Origin: Scatophagus argus
Lineage: Eukaryota; Chordata; Actinopteri; Scatophagidae
Assembly (NCBI RefSeq): GCF_020382885.2
Contig: NC_058495.1
Span: forward strand, 5,201,627 to 5,265,626
Direction of reading: 5' to 3'
Length of the DNA stretch: 64,000 bases
A program made the position numbers and the translations under genes. Shown here in pieces: positions 39,801 to 50,165 of the stretch (its first letter is position 1; the number at the start of each line of letters is the position of its first letter). The notes under the pieces were generated by a model. That model was not told where the DNA came from, did no database searches, and worked only from the letters and a program-made list of their open reading frames with translations.

Positions 39801-40128
39801 TCTGTCTTTAACTGTAATGTCTTTTATCATGGCTGTATTTGTCTCATGGCTGTCACAGACACAAAGGGAATTTCTGAAAGCATAATAAACAACTAACTAA
39901 GAAGTTAACTAAATTTCTCCACTACACCTACCCAAAAACAGATAAATAAAAAAACACCAAGCAATGCAAAAAAAATCTATAAATAAATAAATAAATAATC
40001 CAGGTTTAAATATGTTATGCATGAACATTATGATCAGAGGCTGTATAATTAAAATGCTCATCTCAAATGTCACATCACTAGTTAATTACCGTAGTTCACA
40101 CACCATCAAGAAAAAAACAAATTTTTAC

Positions 40129-40177
40129 CAGTATGCCATAGCTCAGTCCTCTTGCAGGACTGGGTTATGGCATACTG
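40129..40177. repeat. 22-bp hairpin, two mismatches, 5-nt loop
   Basis: The left arm 40129-40150 (starting CAGTATGCCATAGC) pairs with the right arm 40156-40177 (ending TTATGGCATACTG) across the loop CTTGC, with two mismatches. The foldback is strong for its length but shorter than a typical miRNA precursor. It may be a degenerate mobile-element palindrome. Confidence 0.65.
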
Positions 40178-41203
40178 TATTCATGCAGGCTGCAACACAA
40201 GCACAGCTACTGACTGAAACATGAGTCTCATGGATTCTTGTTAGGTCTGGCACCAAAATGTGTTTCCTCATGTGTCTGCCAGTGTCTCCTTATTTCGACC
40301 TCTCAGTTTGTTGTTGTTATACAGTTTTGTTTTTTTTTAAATAAAGTAAATAAAGTTTTTAAGTTGTTTAAGTTTTTCTTAAAATAATGTTTCACAATTT
40401 GAAAACAAAGCAGGCAGCAGGAAAATAACCAGAAAAACTAACATGATTTTGTTATTTTCCTCTCTTGATTTATAATAATGGTGTATTCTTATATATATAT
40501 AAGAAGATATAATGATATTTTGCACATGATACAGAACATAACAGAATCAAGTCCACACAGATGATGTAGTGTAAAGAAATTCAAAGATGCGTGTACACTG
40601 ACAGACAATAAACGATAAATAAAAAAAGCCCTGACTTCATCAAACCACTATTTTGCAAAGAAATCATAATGGATTGCAGAACCACACAAAAGTGACACAT
40701 GCCAAATTTGAATGCCTATTCTCTGGTTTGTCTGCAATATGTCACATTTGCAATACATTACATTGTTCAGCGTCAGCCCTCCCTGTTAAAAACAAGCTGT
40801 TCCTTGCTACAGTGCATTATGAAAGGTTGCAAATGGGCTAATTTGCGGCTTTGACAGCACTAGCCTCAGCAAAGGCGGGTAGTAATAGGTTCTGAGGTGC
40901 CGCTTCAGCGACTGCTATGATGGGAATGCTGTGGCTGAAAGCAGGCATAGGTCAGGCTTCTCTGGAAACTCTGACAAATTAAAAACAGAAAACCTTTGAC
41001 ATTTATCATGGTAGGAGTCTGCAAAGGTCATTGCCTGTACTTGCTGCTTTCATTTTCCTTCCCCAGCCCCTCCGGACATGTTTTGCTGTGATTGCATATA
41101 GCCTGCTAGAGCTGCAGCAGGGAGGGAATCAAGAGCTGTGATTTCAGAAAAAATACTCGTATGATGACATTTCTCAGGAAGAAGCATATGTATGGAGTAA
41201 ACA

Positions 41204-41234
41204 TCCATCCATCCATTTTCTATACCACTTATCC
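41204..41234 (-). mobile_element. 31-bp tail-only retro-insertion with 13-bp target-site duplication
   Basis: TATGGAGTAAACA occurs at 41191-41203 and again at 41235-41247. Between them lie only 31 bases. On the minus strand these read GGATAAGTGGTATAG and then an A-rich ATGGATGGATGGA tail, identical but for one base to the last 31 bases of the SINE at 22830-23182. This is an extreme 5' truncation. Confidence 0.85.
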
Positions 41235-42827
41235 TATGGAGTAAACAGAACCATCAGGATGTTGTTTAAAGACAAACTACTGTTGTGTAAAGAGCAACCA
41301 TGAGCATGTGAAAAGACTAAAAATTCATTTCAGATTTCCTCACAAATACATCATTCCACACCATAAACACTGAAAACTTGTAATCCCACTGGACCGTGAC
41401 TGTCTCATTTAAATGTTAATATAATTCCCATCATTCATAATTTAATGTGCTCTCTGGCATTTTACGTTCATCTCGTTAATACTATCTTATGTGACAAGCC
41501 AATTTACTGCTGGAGTTGACCAAATTACTTCAGCATTGTAACACTAACACTGTAATAAATCTTCGACATACTGTTCCTCCTCAGGTCATTAGGAAAGGAA
41601 AAATCTACACAATCATAGTGAAGCACATTTTTATTGATTTTCCCTAGTGTAACACACGCCAAGAGATTTTTGACTTTAAGTTGGATACAATACACCTGGA
41701 GAAACATTACATCTGAGGGATGTGACAGATGTTGCCCTTGTTGCCCTCTTGTTGTCAGTGATGGCCCTAGTGGGGCTGAAACCAGTGTGAGAGATGACAC
41801 AAGCAGCGCTAGGAAGAAGAGTCACATAGATTATAGCTCTGAGGGGTTACGGGAGAGTGCAGGGCCAGGCTTAATGCTGGTAGGTGTCATTTTGTATGAC
41901 CTTTGTGGGAATTACCACTGTGCATGACCCAGAGCATGTCTGCATGTCACTGAGACAGTCCAGGTCTTCTGTTCCTGTTTCTCCCTCATCCTTCCTCTGG
42001 CAGACATTATGGTCCAGCTCCCCCTCATGCCTGACTACTTTCCAGTTTATTTGATCATGGCCAATAACTCTAATAATCCCAGAGTTCTCATTAGCTCCCT
42101 CACACAACTTGAACTGAAATTTGAATTCTGCAGGCTTCCTGTGTGTCTGCGAGGTAGCTTAACCTTTGATAATATGTCGACATGTCTTAGCAGAGAAAAC
42201 CTGGGATTAGTTGACTTGTGGAAGCTATTGTGGGAGAGAAGCAGCAGCAGAAGTTGATCATCATTTAGGCGGGGGTATATGAATGTGGATTCACCCGTGA
42301 TACGGGCAGTCGAAGCTTGAAATCCAGCGATTAAGACATGTAATCCTATGTTAATTGTAGAATTACTGACTGGAACATACATGCTATTTCAAGCCAGGCA
42401 TATCAAATTAGCTTTAAAGGATAAGTCTGCTGAGATTCTATATTTTTTTCTAGGCAACAAATTCTATCAAAACACTAAAATTATAAATATGTCCAACTCC
42501 TCTATCATGTTTGAGGCACTCTATCCCACATCCGCTGGTTCTTATTGAAGGAATGAAAACAGCCCACAAATACATAGTTAAATTTAAAAGGCTCAGTAAT
42601 TTCCTAAAACAGCTGGGCGCTGGAGTTTTTAGCGAGCATGGCTCAAAGTGGAGTAAATGGTGCATTCATGAGGGATGATTTTCAGCTGCAAATTAGCATT
42701 CATTTGGTGCTGCAGTGAGTATTTACAGCAGAAGGACAGTGTACCTTGGGTGTCCTTAAAATAAAGAGTGCCTGCATTCACTGAAATGAACCAGACTGTC
42801 ACCTTGTACAACAGTGTAACTGAATTT

Positions 42828-43461
42828 TAGTTTTTCACAATTGTTAAAACACATTTTTTGAATCCTCCTGTCCAAGACAAAACTTTTTGCTCAAACTACA
42901 TTCACAAAACCTCTGATTCTTTTTACAAAATCATACCATCACCTGAAAATAGTTTCACATGTGCACAAAACCCAACAATGTTGTCAGATCTTGCACAAAA
43001 CACAGGTGGTCAAGGCATGTTGCTTATGGAGAAATGTTTACTGGTCACAATAAAGTATAGCATATGCATTTTGTATCTCTGAAAGTAAAGACAAAAAAGA
43101 TTTCACAACTCAGTGGATTTAGCGTTTACTCTGCATTCAAACATAAACTATAGTATAATAGGTACTGTGGAAAAAAAATCATCCTGAAATTGACAAATAC
43201 AAATGAAAGTGTACAGCCTATAATGTACTGTAAAAGGTTGAAAACAAACAACCAAACAACAAAAAATCTCAAATGACGATCACTGAGCTTCATTGAACAT
43301 CATCCTGTCTTTGGGCTGGGTCAGGCCACAGCACTTCATCCACCTCACATGCTATATTTGCCCTTGCCAGGCAACAGGGGAAAAAACCCCTAGTGTGCCG
43401 TACCCAGCCCTGACACATCTCCTCGCCAATGTCATTACAGGCTAGTTCCATGGCCTCAAGA
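42828..43461 (-). mobile_element. Tc1/mariner-like transposon, 3' part (copy B)
   Basis: The first several hundred bases align to the left part of copy A (35447-35830), beginning with a decayed terminus TAGTTTTTCACAATTG and continuing through the shared AATCCTCCTGTCC and GTTGTCAGATCTTGCACA blocks. Unlike copy A it keeps the 3' end of the transposase gene. The homology stops near 43461, where another terminus-like sequence begins. Confidence 0.7.
43290..43461 (-). pseudogene. C-terminal transposase fragment of copy B
   Basis: On the minus strand the frame reads [15 protein letters not shown], then WVRHTRGFFPCCLARANIAC, and ends EVDEVLWPDPAQRQDDVQ with a stop at 43290-43292. It matches the C-terminus of the plus-strand transposase remnant at 47023-47677 (WFRHARQYFP, ACDVDEVLWPD) but is a diverged copy. 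Only the last 56 or so residues remain. Confidence 0.75.
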
Positions 43462-43497
43462 AGATCACAGTTTTTCTCAATTGTTTACACATATACT

Positions 43498-46400
43498 ATC
43501 AGAAGCCCCAGATGAAAGAAAAAACAGCAAGGATGTGTACGTCGCCCGGATTGGCGTTACCGGGGCCTCACCCTGGAGCCAGGCCTGGGGTTGGGGCTCG
43601 CAGGCGAGCGTCTGGTGGCCGGGTCTCCGCCCACGGGACCCGGTCGGGTACAGCCCGAAGAAGCGACGTGGGCCCGCTCTCTCGTAGGCCCACCACCCGC
43701 GAGAGGGTTCAGAAGGGGCCGGTGCAATGTGGTTTGGGCGGCAGCTGTGGACGGGGATCCCAGCGACCCAAACCCCGGACAAAAACTCTAGCTATGGGGA
43801 CATGGAATGTCACCTCACTGGGGGGGAAAGAGCCCGAGCTTGTGCAGGAAATTGAGCGGTACCGGCTAGAGATAGTCGGGCTCACTTCCACGCACAGCCT
43901 GGGCTCTGGAACCCAACTCCTGGAGAGAGGCTGGACTCTCTTCTACTCTGGAGTTGTCCATGGTGTGAGGCGGCGAGCTGGTGTGGGCTTGCTCATAGCC
44001 CCCCAGCTTAGCCGCCATGTGTTGGAGTTTTCCCCGGTGAACGAGAGAGTCGTTTCCCTACGCCTTCAGGTTGGGGATAGGTCTCTCACTGTTGTTTCGG
44101 CCTATGGGCCAAACAGCAGTGCAGAGTACCCGGCTTTCTTGGAGTCCCTGGGAAGGGTACTGGAATGTGCTCCGACCGGGGACGCCATAGTTCTACTGGG
44201 GGATTTCAATGCCCACGTGGGCGACGACAGTGATACCTGGAGGGGCGTGATTGGGAGGAACGGCCTCCCTGATCTGAATCCGAGTGGTGTTCTGTTGTTG
44301 GACTTCTGTGCTAGTCACAGTTTGTCCATAACGAACACTATGTTCAAGCATAAGGATGTCCATCGGTGCACATGGCACCAGGACACCCTGGGCCGGAGGT
44401 CAATGATCGACTTTGTGGTTGTGTCATCTGGCCTTCGGCCATATGTCTTGGACACTCGGGTGAAGAGAGGGGCTGAGCTGTCCACCGATCACCACCTGGT
44501 GGTGAGTTGGATCCGCTGGTGGAGGAGGAAGCCGGACAGACTTGGCAGACCCAAACGTGTTGTGAGGGTCTGCTGGGAACGTCTGGCGGAACCCTCCGTC
44601 AGAGGGGTTTTCAACTCACACCTCCGGGAGAACTTTGACCAGATTCCGAGGGAGGCTGGGGACATTGAGTCCGAGTGGACCATGTTTTCCACCTCCATTG
44701 TGGAAGCTGCTGCTCGGAGCTGTGGCCGTAAGGTCTCTGGTGCCTGTCGTGGCGGCAATCCCCGAACCCGGTGGTGGACACCGGAAGTAAGGGATGCCGT
44801 CAGGCTGAAGAAGGAGTCCTATCGAGCATGGTTGGCTTGTGGGACTCCTGAGGCAGCTGACGGGTATCGGAGGGCCAAGCGTGCGACAGCCCGAGCGGTT
44901 GCGGAAGCAAAAACTCGGGTCTGGGAAGAGTTTGGGGAGGCCATGGAGGAGGACTATTGGTCGGCCTCGAGGAAATTCTGGCAAACCATCCGGCGCCTCA
45001 GGAGGGGGAAGCAGTGCCCTGCTAATACTGTTTACAGTGGAAGTGGGGAGCTGCTGACTTCGACTGGGGATATTGTCGGAAGGTGGAAGGAATACTTCGA
45101 GGACCTCCTCAATCCTGCTGACGTGTCTTCCGTTATGGAAGCAGAGGCTGAGGACCTTGAGGCGGGTCCATACATTGCCCAAGCTGAAGTCACTGAGGTA
45201 GTTGGGAAGCTCCTCGGTGGCAGAGCTCCGGGTGTGGATGAGATTCGTCCTGGGTACCTTAAGGCTCTGGATGTTGTGGGGCTGTCTTGGCTGACACGAC
45301 TCTGCAACATCGCATGGCAGTCAGGGACAGTGCCCTTGGACTGGCAGACTGGGGTGGTGGTCCCTCTTTTTAAGAAGGGGGACCGGAGGGTGTGCTCCAA
45401 TTACAGAGGGATCACACTCCTCAGCCTCCCCGGGAAAGTCTATGCCAGGGTACTGGAGAGGAGAATCCGGCCGATAGTCGAACCTCGGATCCAAGAGGAA
45501 CAATGCGGTTTTCGTCCTGGTCGTGGAACACTGGACCAGCTCTATACCCTCCGCAGGGTGCTTGAGGGTTCATGGGAGTTTGCCCAACCGGTCCACATGT
45601 GTTTTGTGGACTTGGAGAAGGCATTCGACCGTGTTCCCCGTGGCATCCTGTGGGAGGTGCTCTGGGAGTATGGGGTCCGGGGTCCTTTGCTAAGGGCTGT
45701 GCGGTCTCTGTACTCTCGGAGCAGGAGCTTGGTCCGCATTGCCGGCAGTAAGTCGGACCTGTTCCCAGTGCATACTGGCCTCCGGCAGGGCTGCCCTTTG
45801 TCACCGGTCCTGTTCATTATTTTTATGGACAGGATTTCTAGGCGCAGCCAGGGGCCGGAGGGTGTCTGGTTTGGGAACCACAGGATTTCATCTCTGCTTT
45901 TTGCGGATGATGTTGTCCTGTTGGCTTCTTCAGGCCAGGACCTTCAGCGTGCGCTGGGGAGGTTCGCAGCCGAGTGCGAAGCAGCTGGGATGAGAATCAG
46001 CACCTCTAAATCCGAGGCCATGGTTCTCGACCGGAAAAAGGTGGTCTGTCCCCTTCAGGTTGGAGGAGAGTTCCTGCCTCAAGTGGAGGAGTTTAAGTAT
46101 CTCGGGGTCTTGTTCACGAGTGAGGGAAGATGGGAGCGTGAGATTGACAGGCGGATTGGTGCAGCGACAGCAGTAATGGGGTCGTTGTACCGGCCCGTCG
46201 TGGTGAAGAGAGAGCTGAGCCGCAAGGTGAAGCTCTCAATTTACCAGTCAATCTACGTTCCTACCCTCACCTATGGTCATGAACTTTGGGTCATGACCGA
46301 AAGAACGAGATCTCGGATACAAGCGGCTGAAATGAGCTTTCTCCGCAGGGTGGCGGGGCGCTCCCTTAGAGATAGGGTGAGGAGCTCTGTCACCCGGGAG

Positions 46401-46711
46401 GAGCTCGGAGTAGAGCCGCTGCTCCTCCACATCGAAAGGAGCCAGTTGAGGTGGCTCGGGCATTTGTTCCGAATGCCCCCTGGACGCCTTCCCGGGGAGG
46501 TGTTCCGGGCATGCCCCACCGGGAGGAGGCCCCGAGGAAGACCCAGGACACGCTGGAGGGACTATGTCACTCAGCTGGCCTGGGAACGCCTTGGGGTCCA
46601 CCCGGAAGAGCTGGAGGAAGTGTCTGGGGAGAGGGAAGTCTGGGTATCCCTGCTCAAGCTGCTGCCCCCGCGACCCGGTCCCGGATAAAGCGGAAGAAGA
46701 TGGATGGATGG
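43498..46711 (+). mobile_element. RTE-clade non-LTR retrotransposon, apparently intact, with 9-bp target-site duplication
   Basis: The insertion is bounded by ACATATACT at 43489-43497 and 46712-46720. It is 3.2 kb and GC-rich against AT-rich surroundings, with one long open frame covering nearly all of it. The 3' UTR is only 23 bases and ends GGAAGAAGATGGATGGATGG, the short GGAT-repeat tail typical of RTE elements. The unbroken frame and clear duplication suggest a recent insertion. It lies within older Tc1/mariner-like sequence. Confidence 0.88.
43512..46688 (+). CDS. RTE-type endonuclease / reverse transcriptase polyprotein, 1058 codons
   Basis: A single-ORF LINE protein. The apurinic-type endonuclease starts around [11 protein letters not shown] (residue 95, base 43794) and shows GDFNAHVG near residue 230 and the catalytic [10 protein letters not shown] near 325. 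The reverse transcriptase follows with [51 protein letters not shown] and the active-site LLFADDVV near residues 795-801. The C-terminus has [17 protein letters not shown] and [14 protein letters not shown], typical of RTE proteins. No gag-like ORF or RNase H is visible. The first Met at 43512 lies in GC-rich leader, so translation may begin at 43794. No stop or frameshift interrupts the domains, so it could be active. Confidence 0.9.
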   Translation: MKEKTARMCTSPGLALPGPHPGARPGVGARRRASGGRVSAHGTRSGTARRSDVGPLSRRPTTRERVQKGPVQCGLGGSCGRGSQRPKPRTKTLAMGTWNVTSLGGKEPELVQEIERYRLEIVGLTSTHSLGSGTQLLERGWTLFYSGVVHGVRRRAGVGLLIAPQLSRHVLEFSPVNERVVSLRLQVGDRSLTVVSAYGPNSSAEYPAFLESLGRVLECAPTGDAIVLLGDFNAHVGDDSDTWRGVIGRNGLPDLNPSGVLLLDFCASHSLSITNTMFKHKDVHRCTWHQDTLGRRSMIDFVVVSSGLRPYVLDTRVKRGAELSTDHHLVVSWIRWWRRKPDRLGRPKRVVRVCWERLAEPSVRGVFNSHLRENFDQIPREAGDIESEWTMFSTSIVEAAARSCGRKVSGACRGGNPRTRWWTPEVRDAVRLKKESYRAWLACGTPEAADGYRRAKRATARAVAEAKTRVWEEFGEAMEEDYWSASRKFWQTIRRLRRGKQCPANTVYSGSGELLTSTGDIVGRWKEYFEDLLNPADVSSVMEAEAEDLEAGPYIAQAEVTEVVGKLLGGRAPGVDEIRPGYLKALDVVGLSWLTRLCNIAWQSGTVPLDWQTGVVVPLFKKGDRRVCSNYRGITLLSLPGKVYARVLERRIRPIVEPRIQEEQCGFRPGRGTLDQLYTLRRVLEGSWEFAQPVHMCFVDLEKAFDRVPRGILWEVLWEYGVRGPLLRAVRSLYSRSRSLVRIAGSKSDLFPVHTGLRQGCPLSPVLFIIFMDRISRRSQGPEGVWFGNHRISSLLFADDVVLLASSGQDLQRALGRFAAECEAAGMRISTSKSEAMVLDRKKVVCPLQVGGEFLPQVEEFKYLGVLFTSEGRWEREIDRRIGAATAVMGSLYRPVVVKRELSRKVKLSIYQSIYVPTLTYGHELWVMTERTRSRIQAAEMSFLRRVAGRSLRDRVRSSVTREELGVEPLLLHIERSQLRWLGHLFRMPPGRLPGEVFRACPTGRRPRGRPRTRWRDYVTQLAWERLGVHPEELEEVSGEREVWVSLLKLLPPRPGPG

Positions 46712-46837
46712 ACATATACTTGTACTTGAGACACAATGACCACAACATGCAGCTCATGCTCCACCCCCCTGAACCAAATTCTGCTAAACTACAAGCACTA
46801 TGTATTCCTATTTTGTATTCAGAAAGAATATTCGCGC

Positions 46838-47677
46838 AATTCAGAAAGAGTCAAAGAACTGCGATATAACTATGTGCAAGTAGGTCCTATAGAATCCCAC
46901 AATTGATGCATACTTTCAACACTGTATAAATTATACATATTTCAGTATTGTAATCATAATGATGGTGCTTCACAATAGTGACCACTCTGTGTCTGTTTCT
47001 GATATTGTCATGTGTGTTTCAGAGAGTCCTTGAGCTAGAGGTGGCTGCAGTGGAGCACAAGTTCATCTTCACTGATGAAGTTGGATTCAACCTCACAAAA
47101 AAGCGAAGGAGGGGAAGGAATATCATCGGCCAACGTGTCATTGTTGAAGTCCCTGGCCAGCGTGGAGAGAACATCACAATGTATGCAGCAATGACCCACC
47201 ATGGCATCACCCATCACCATGCTATCCTCGGCCCCTACAACACTGCCCATCTGATCACATTCCTGGACACCCTACACAACACACTCATTCCACCAGATCA
47301 GATAACAGTCAAGAGCAGCTCAGGTACGTCGTCATTTGGGACAATGTAAGTTTCCACCGGGCTGTTGTGGTTCATTACTGGTTCACTGCCCACGCTGTTT
47401 AGCTGTTTATCTCCCTCTATATTCTCCATTCCTCAATCCTATTGAGGACTTTTTTTCTGCCTGGAGATGGAAAGTGTATGACCGAAATACACAAACGCAT
47501 ATCCCTCTTCTCCAAGCTATGGAAGATGAATATGGAGATACAGCAGTTGATGCTTTTCATGGCTGGTTTCGCCATGCTAGGCAATATTTCCCCCACTGCT
47601 TGGCCAGGGAAAACATTGCTTGTGATGTGGATGAAGTGCTGTGGCCAGATCGAAACAGAAGAGAGGATGCAGCATAG
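46838..47677 (+). pseudogene. DDE transposase remnant of the Tc1/mariner-like family (copy D)
   Basis: A short exon remnant encoding NSERVKELRYNYVQ ends at 46879 with a GTAGGT donor. A 143-nt intron ends in TGTGTTTCAG at 47022. The main exon then encodes FIFTDEVGFN (first catalytic Asp), RRRGRNIIGQR, VPGQRGENITMYAAMT, VIWDNVSFHRA (second Asp) and LYSPFLNPIEDFFSAWRWKV (catalytic Glu), ending CDVDEVLWPDRNRREDAA. The frame changes twice, once before VVIWDN near 47311-47330 and again near 47390-47400, so the gene is broken. Spacing of the second Asp to the Glu is about 34-35 residues, as in Tc1/mariner transposases. The N-terminal RGG/HTH exon is absent here. Confidence 0.85.
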
Positions 47678-47881
47678 TTTGTTTTGTTTTTTTTTTATGT
47701 GCAACTTGTACTGGTAGGGATGTACACTGTGTTCATTGCTTTGGTGGGAAAAATAAAATATATTTGTTACCGTGTATTTGTGTGCTCTGAGTACAAAAGT
47801 ACAATGAACAAATACAAGGCCTAAGTCATAATGATGAATGGAGAAGAAGTGTTTTCCATTTCCATTCATAGTGTTTTACAT

Positions 47882-48543
47882 TACAGTTTTTCTGAATTGC
47901 TAAAACACTAATTTCTGTTGTGTGAATCAATTGCTCAGTTGTCTAAACTCATTCGCTGAACTGAGCATCATTTTGACAAAACCATAAACTAGTAAAACGC
48001 TATTGTAGATCTCAGTCCTGCCTTTTGCAAAACTCTAAACACATTCCCATGCAATAAAACACAGTTGTCACTGTGATACACTTGTGATCCATAATGGTAA
48101 CAACAAGTGGCAAAATATGAACACAAATAAAACATGTGTGTCATTCATTGAACACAACGATTCAAAATTGATCACACTTGTTTCTCATCATGTCATGACA
48201 ACATGACAACCAATATAAACCAGTTCAGAGTGCAAGCAGGTTGGTCCTGCAAGCTCATGACAGCAATGGATCAGAGACACAGAGGACAAGTGCATGTAAG
48301 AGGAGGTAGAGGCGGAGGACAAGAAGGAGGGAGAGGAAGAGGAGGGAGAGGAAGAGGAAGAGGAGGGAGAGAAAGAGGAAGAGTGCCAATTTCTGATGAA
48401 ATTCGGGCTACAGTCATAGAGTCATGTACTGGTGCATGGCATGACCACGAGGGAGGCAGGCCAAAGACTCCAGCCAAACATCAGCCGACAGAAAGCCAGC
48501 CACTAAACAGAAATTAGTGTTTTAGCAATTCAGAAAAACTGTA
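47882..48543 (+). mobile_element. Tc1/mariner-like foldback derivative (copy C) with 38-bp perfect termini
   Basis: The left terminus 47882-47919 (starting TACAGTTTTTCTGAATTGC) and the right terminus 48506-48543 are perfect 38-bp inverted repeats, each with an outermost TA. The interior encodes the start of the family transposase, MDQRHRGQVHVRGG at about 48266 plus a Gly/Arg repeat and VPISDEIRATVI, then breaks off after the first HTH. Both ends are of the N-terminal-side type, so the 3' half was replaced by an inverted copy of the 5' end. It is non-autonomous. Confidence 0.8.
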
Positions 48544-48818
48544 ATAGTTTTTGGAAATCAGTGGTGGTCAGAGGAAAAGGCTGGAGTGTATAAATAAAGG
48601 ATTTCTGATTCTGATATCAGAGTTTGGCTAAATGAAAATTGTTGATTTTGGTCTTGTGATGTAATTCAGAAAAATACACAATATCAGCATCAACATTTCA
48701 TTTAGGGAAATATTCTTATCTTCTTTCTTGCAGAGAGTTGTATTGGAAAATTGATTACACTCATGTGCGCTATGTTTAATCTTGCCAAAAATAAAGCATT
48801 TTATTTGCTTTGGACAGA

Positions 48819-48981
48819 GTCACGCTAGCACTATTCCCTTGTTTCCAGTCTATGTGCTAAGCTAACCAGCTGCTAGCTCCAGCTTCATAAAGTGCAGCTA
48901 CTTACAGTACAGACATGAGAGTGGTATTAATTTAACTGTTTACAAGAAAATGAGAAACACATTTTGCAAAATATTCAGTTT
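48819..48981. repeat. partial MITE-like repeat
   Basis: Shares GTTTCCAGTCTATGTGCTAA and GACATGAGAGTGGTATTAAT with the palindromic repeat at 28922-29314 and 30541-30792. The left half is missing. Confidence 0.55.
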
Positions 48982-50124
48982 AGAATGGAATAATGTATTG
49001 TGTTAATATAATATAAATGCATAAAATTCTATGGCAAATAATACTTTTTTTCTATTCCTACACTCACATTAGCAACAAATCCTGACCATAGACTGTTACG
49101 AAGGAAAGCCAGGAAGGAGTGGAGGAGTGGAAGGGCGGCTTAATAATATGTCCCACTGAGCAGGGCCACGGCAAAACCAGCTTGAGCTGCAGCCAACGTG
49201 TTCACAGGAAGCCACTGTCACATGCAATGAAATCACTCAGCTTGCACAGACCCAGACGCAATTACTTCAAGGTCCTAATTAAAATAAACTAAGTGGAATG
49301 GTAAAACAAAGACAGACACACAGAGGCAGAGACAAGAAGGGAATGCTTTTGCAAAGTTAAATTGTCATTTTTCTTGAAATAATTCCTGTAAACTTGCATC
49401 AATCCTAAGAAAAAGGTCTGTGGGGACAGCCTACATGAATGCGTTTTTCTTTCCTTCAACATGTTTCCTCCTGAAGAGGGTTTTCATATATTCATGACAG
49501 CACTGTGTCTACAGTTCCTCCTCTCTGCACATGCCTGTCTGTATTTGATGTCCTCCACAATCCAGCCTGTGGACACAGTGTGTTTTGAAAGCGAGATGAA
49601 AGGAAATGATTCATTCATCAGACAAGGCCCAGGATACAAATCCCAGCTGACCTGATGATCAGATGGTTGATATTGCAGATCTTTCTCGGTGCAGGTGCCA
49701 GGCTACGCTTATTAGGGCATTCGGCGGAGCGCGGTGAGCGGGTCATCATCTCTCCTGTAGTGACTCTGTGTGGCAGAGAACACAGGCTAACCTCAGCTCT
49801 GAAAATGTGCACATCGCGCCGCCTAATTCAAATGTCATACCTGACAAGAAACTGCAGGGATGATAGTATGATACGGGGGCCCGACAGGACTGTCAGAGCA
49901 GTAATTATTTTACTCCAAGAGGAAATATGGATTTTGCCTCAGGTGAGTGTTTTCTTGTTTCTGCAGGCCTTCTGTGGGTGAATGTGTCACATCAGAACTT
50001 TGCTGAGGCAGATATACACTCATCAAAACTTTTGTGATTGCTTTGGACTGGCAATTTCAAAACGTAGAGCAGAGGAAGATGACTGAGTGCAGCTGTCCGT
50101 GGTGCTGAAATCGACATATACAGG

Positions 50125-50158
<34 letters not shown>
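50125..50158. repeat. TG dinucleotide microsatellite
   Basis: About 16 uninterrupted TG units followed by TTTG. Ordinary simple repeat. Confidence 0.95.

Positions 50159-50165
<7 letters not shown>

Larger units (their letters stand above)
36841..42827. other. gene-free sequence between transposons
   Basis: About 6 kb with scattered open frames up to about 120 codons that overlap each other and show no domain. Features inside are a 22-bp hairpin (40129-40177), a short AAAT repeat (39975-39998) and a 31-bp retro-insertion (41204-41234). The 42230-42350 part looks compositionally constrained but I cannot identify it. Confidence 0.35.
43468..47881 (+). mobile_element. Tc1/mariner-like remnant (copy D) split by an RTE LINE
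   Basis: A terminus-like CAGTTTTTCTCAATTGTTTAC starts at about 43469. After the RTE insertion (43498-46711) the remnant continues with transposase exons to 47677 and about 200 bases of 3' flank, where copy C begins at 47882. The N-terminal exon is missing. The exact outer ends are uncertain because neighbouring copies of the same family abut it. Confidence 0.5.

Noticed and set aside
44616..46757. Long antisense open frames (up to 188 codons) across the LINE
   Set aside because: Shadows of the GC-rich RTE reading frame on the opposite strand.
48203..48517. 104-codon Gly/Arg-rich frame as an independent RNA-binding protein
   Set aside because: It is the truncated N-terminal exon of the transposase inside foldback copy C; the same exon is in copy A next to HTH sequence.
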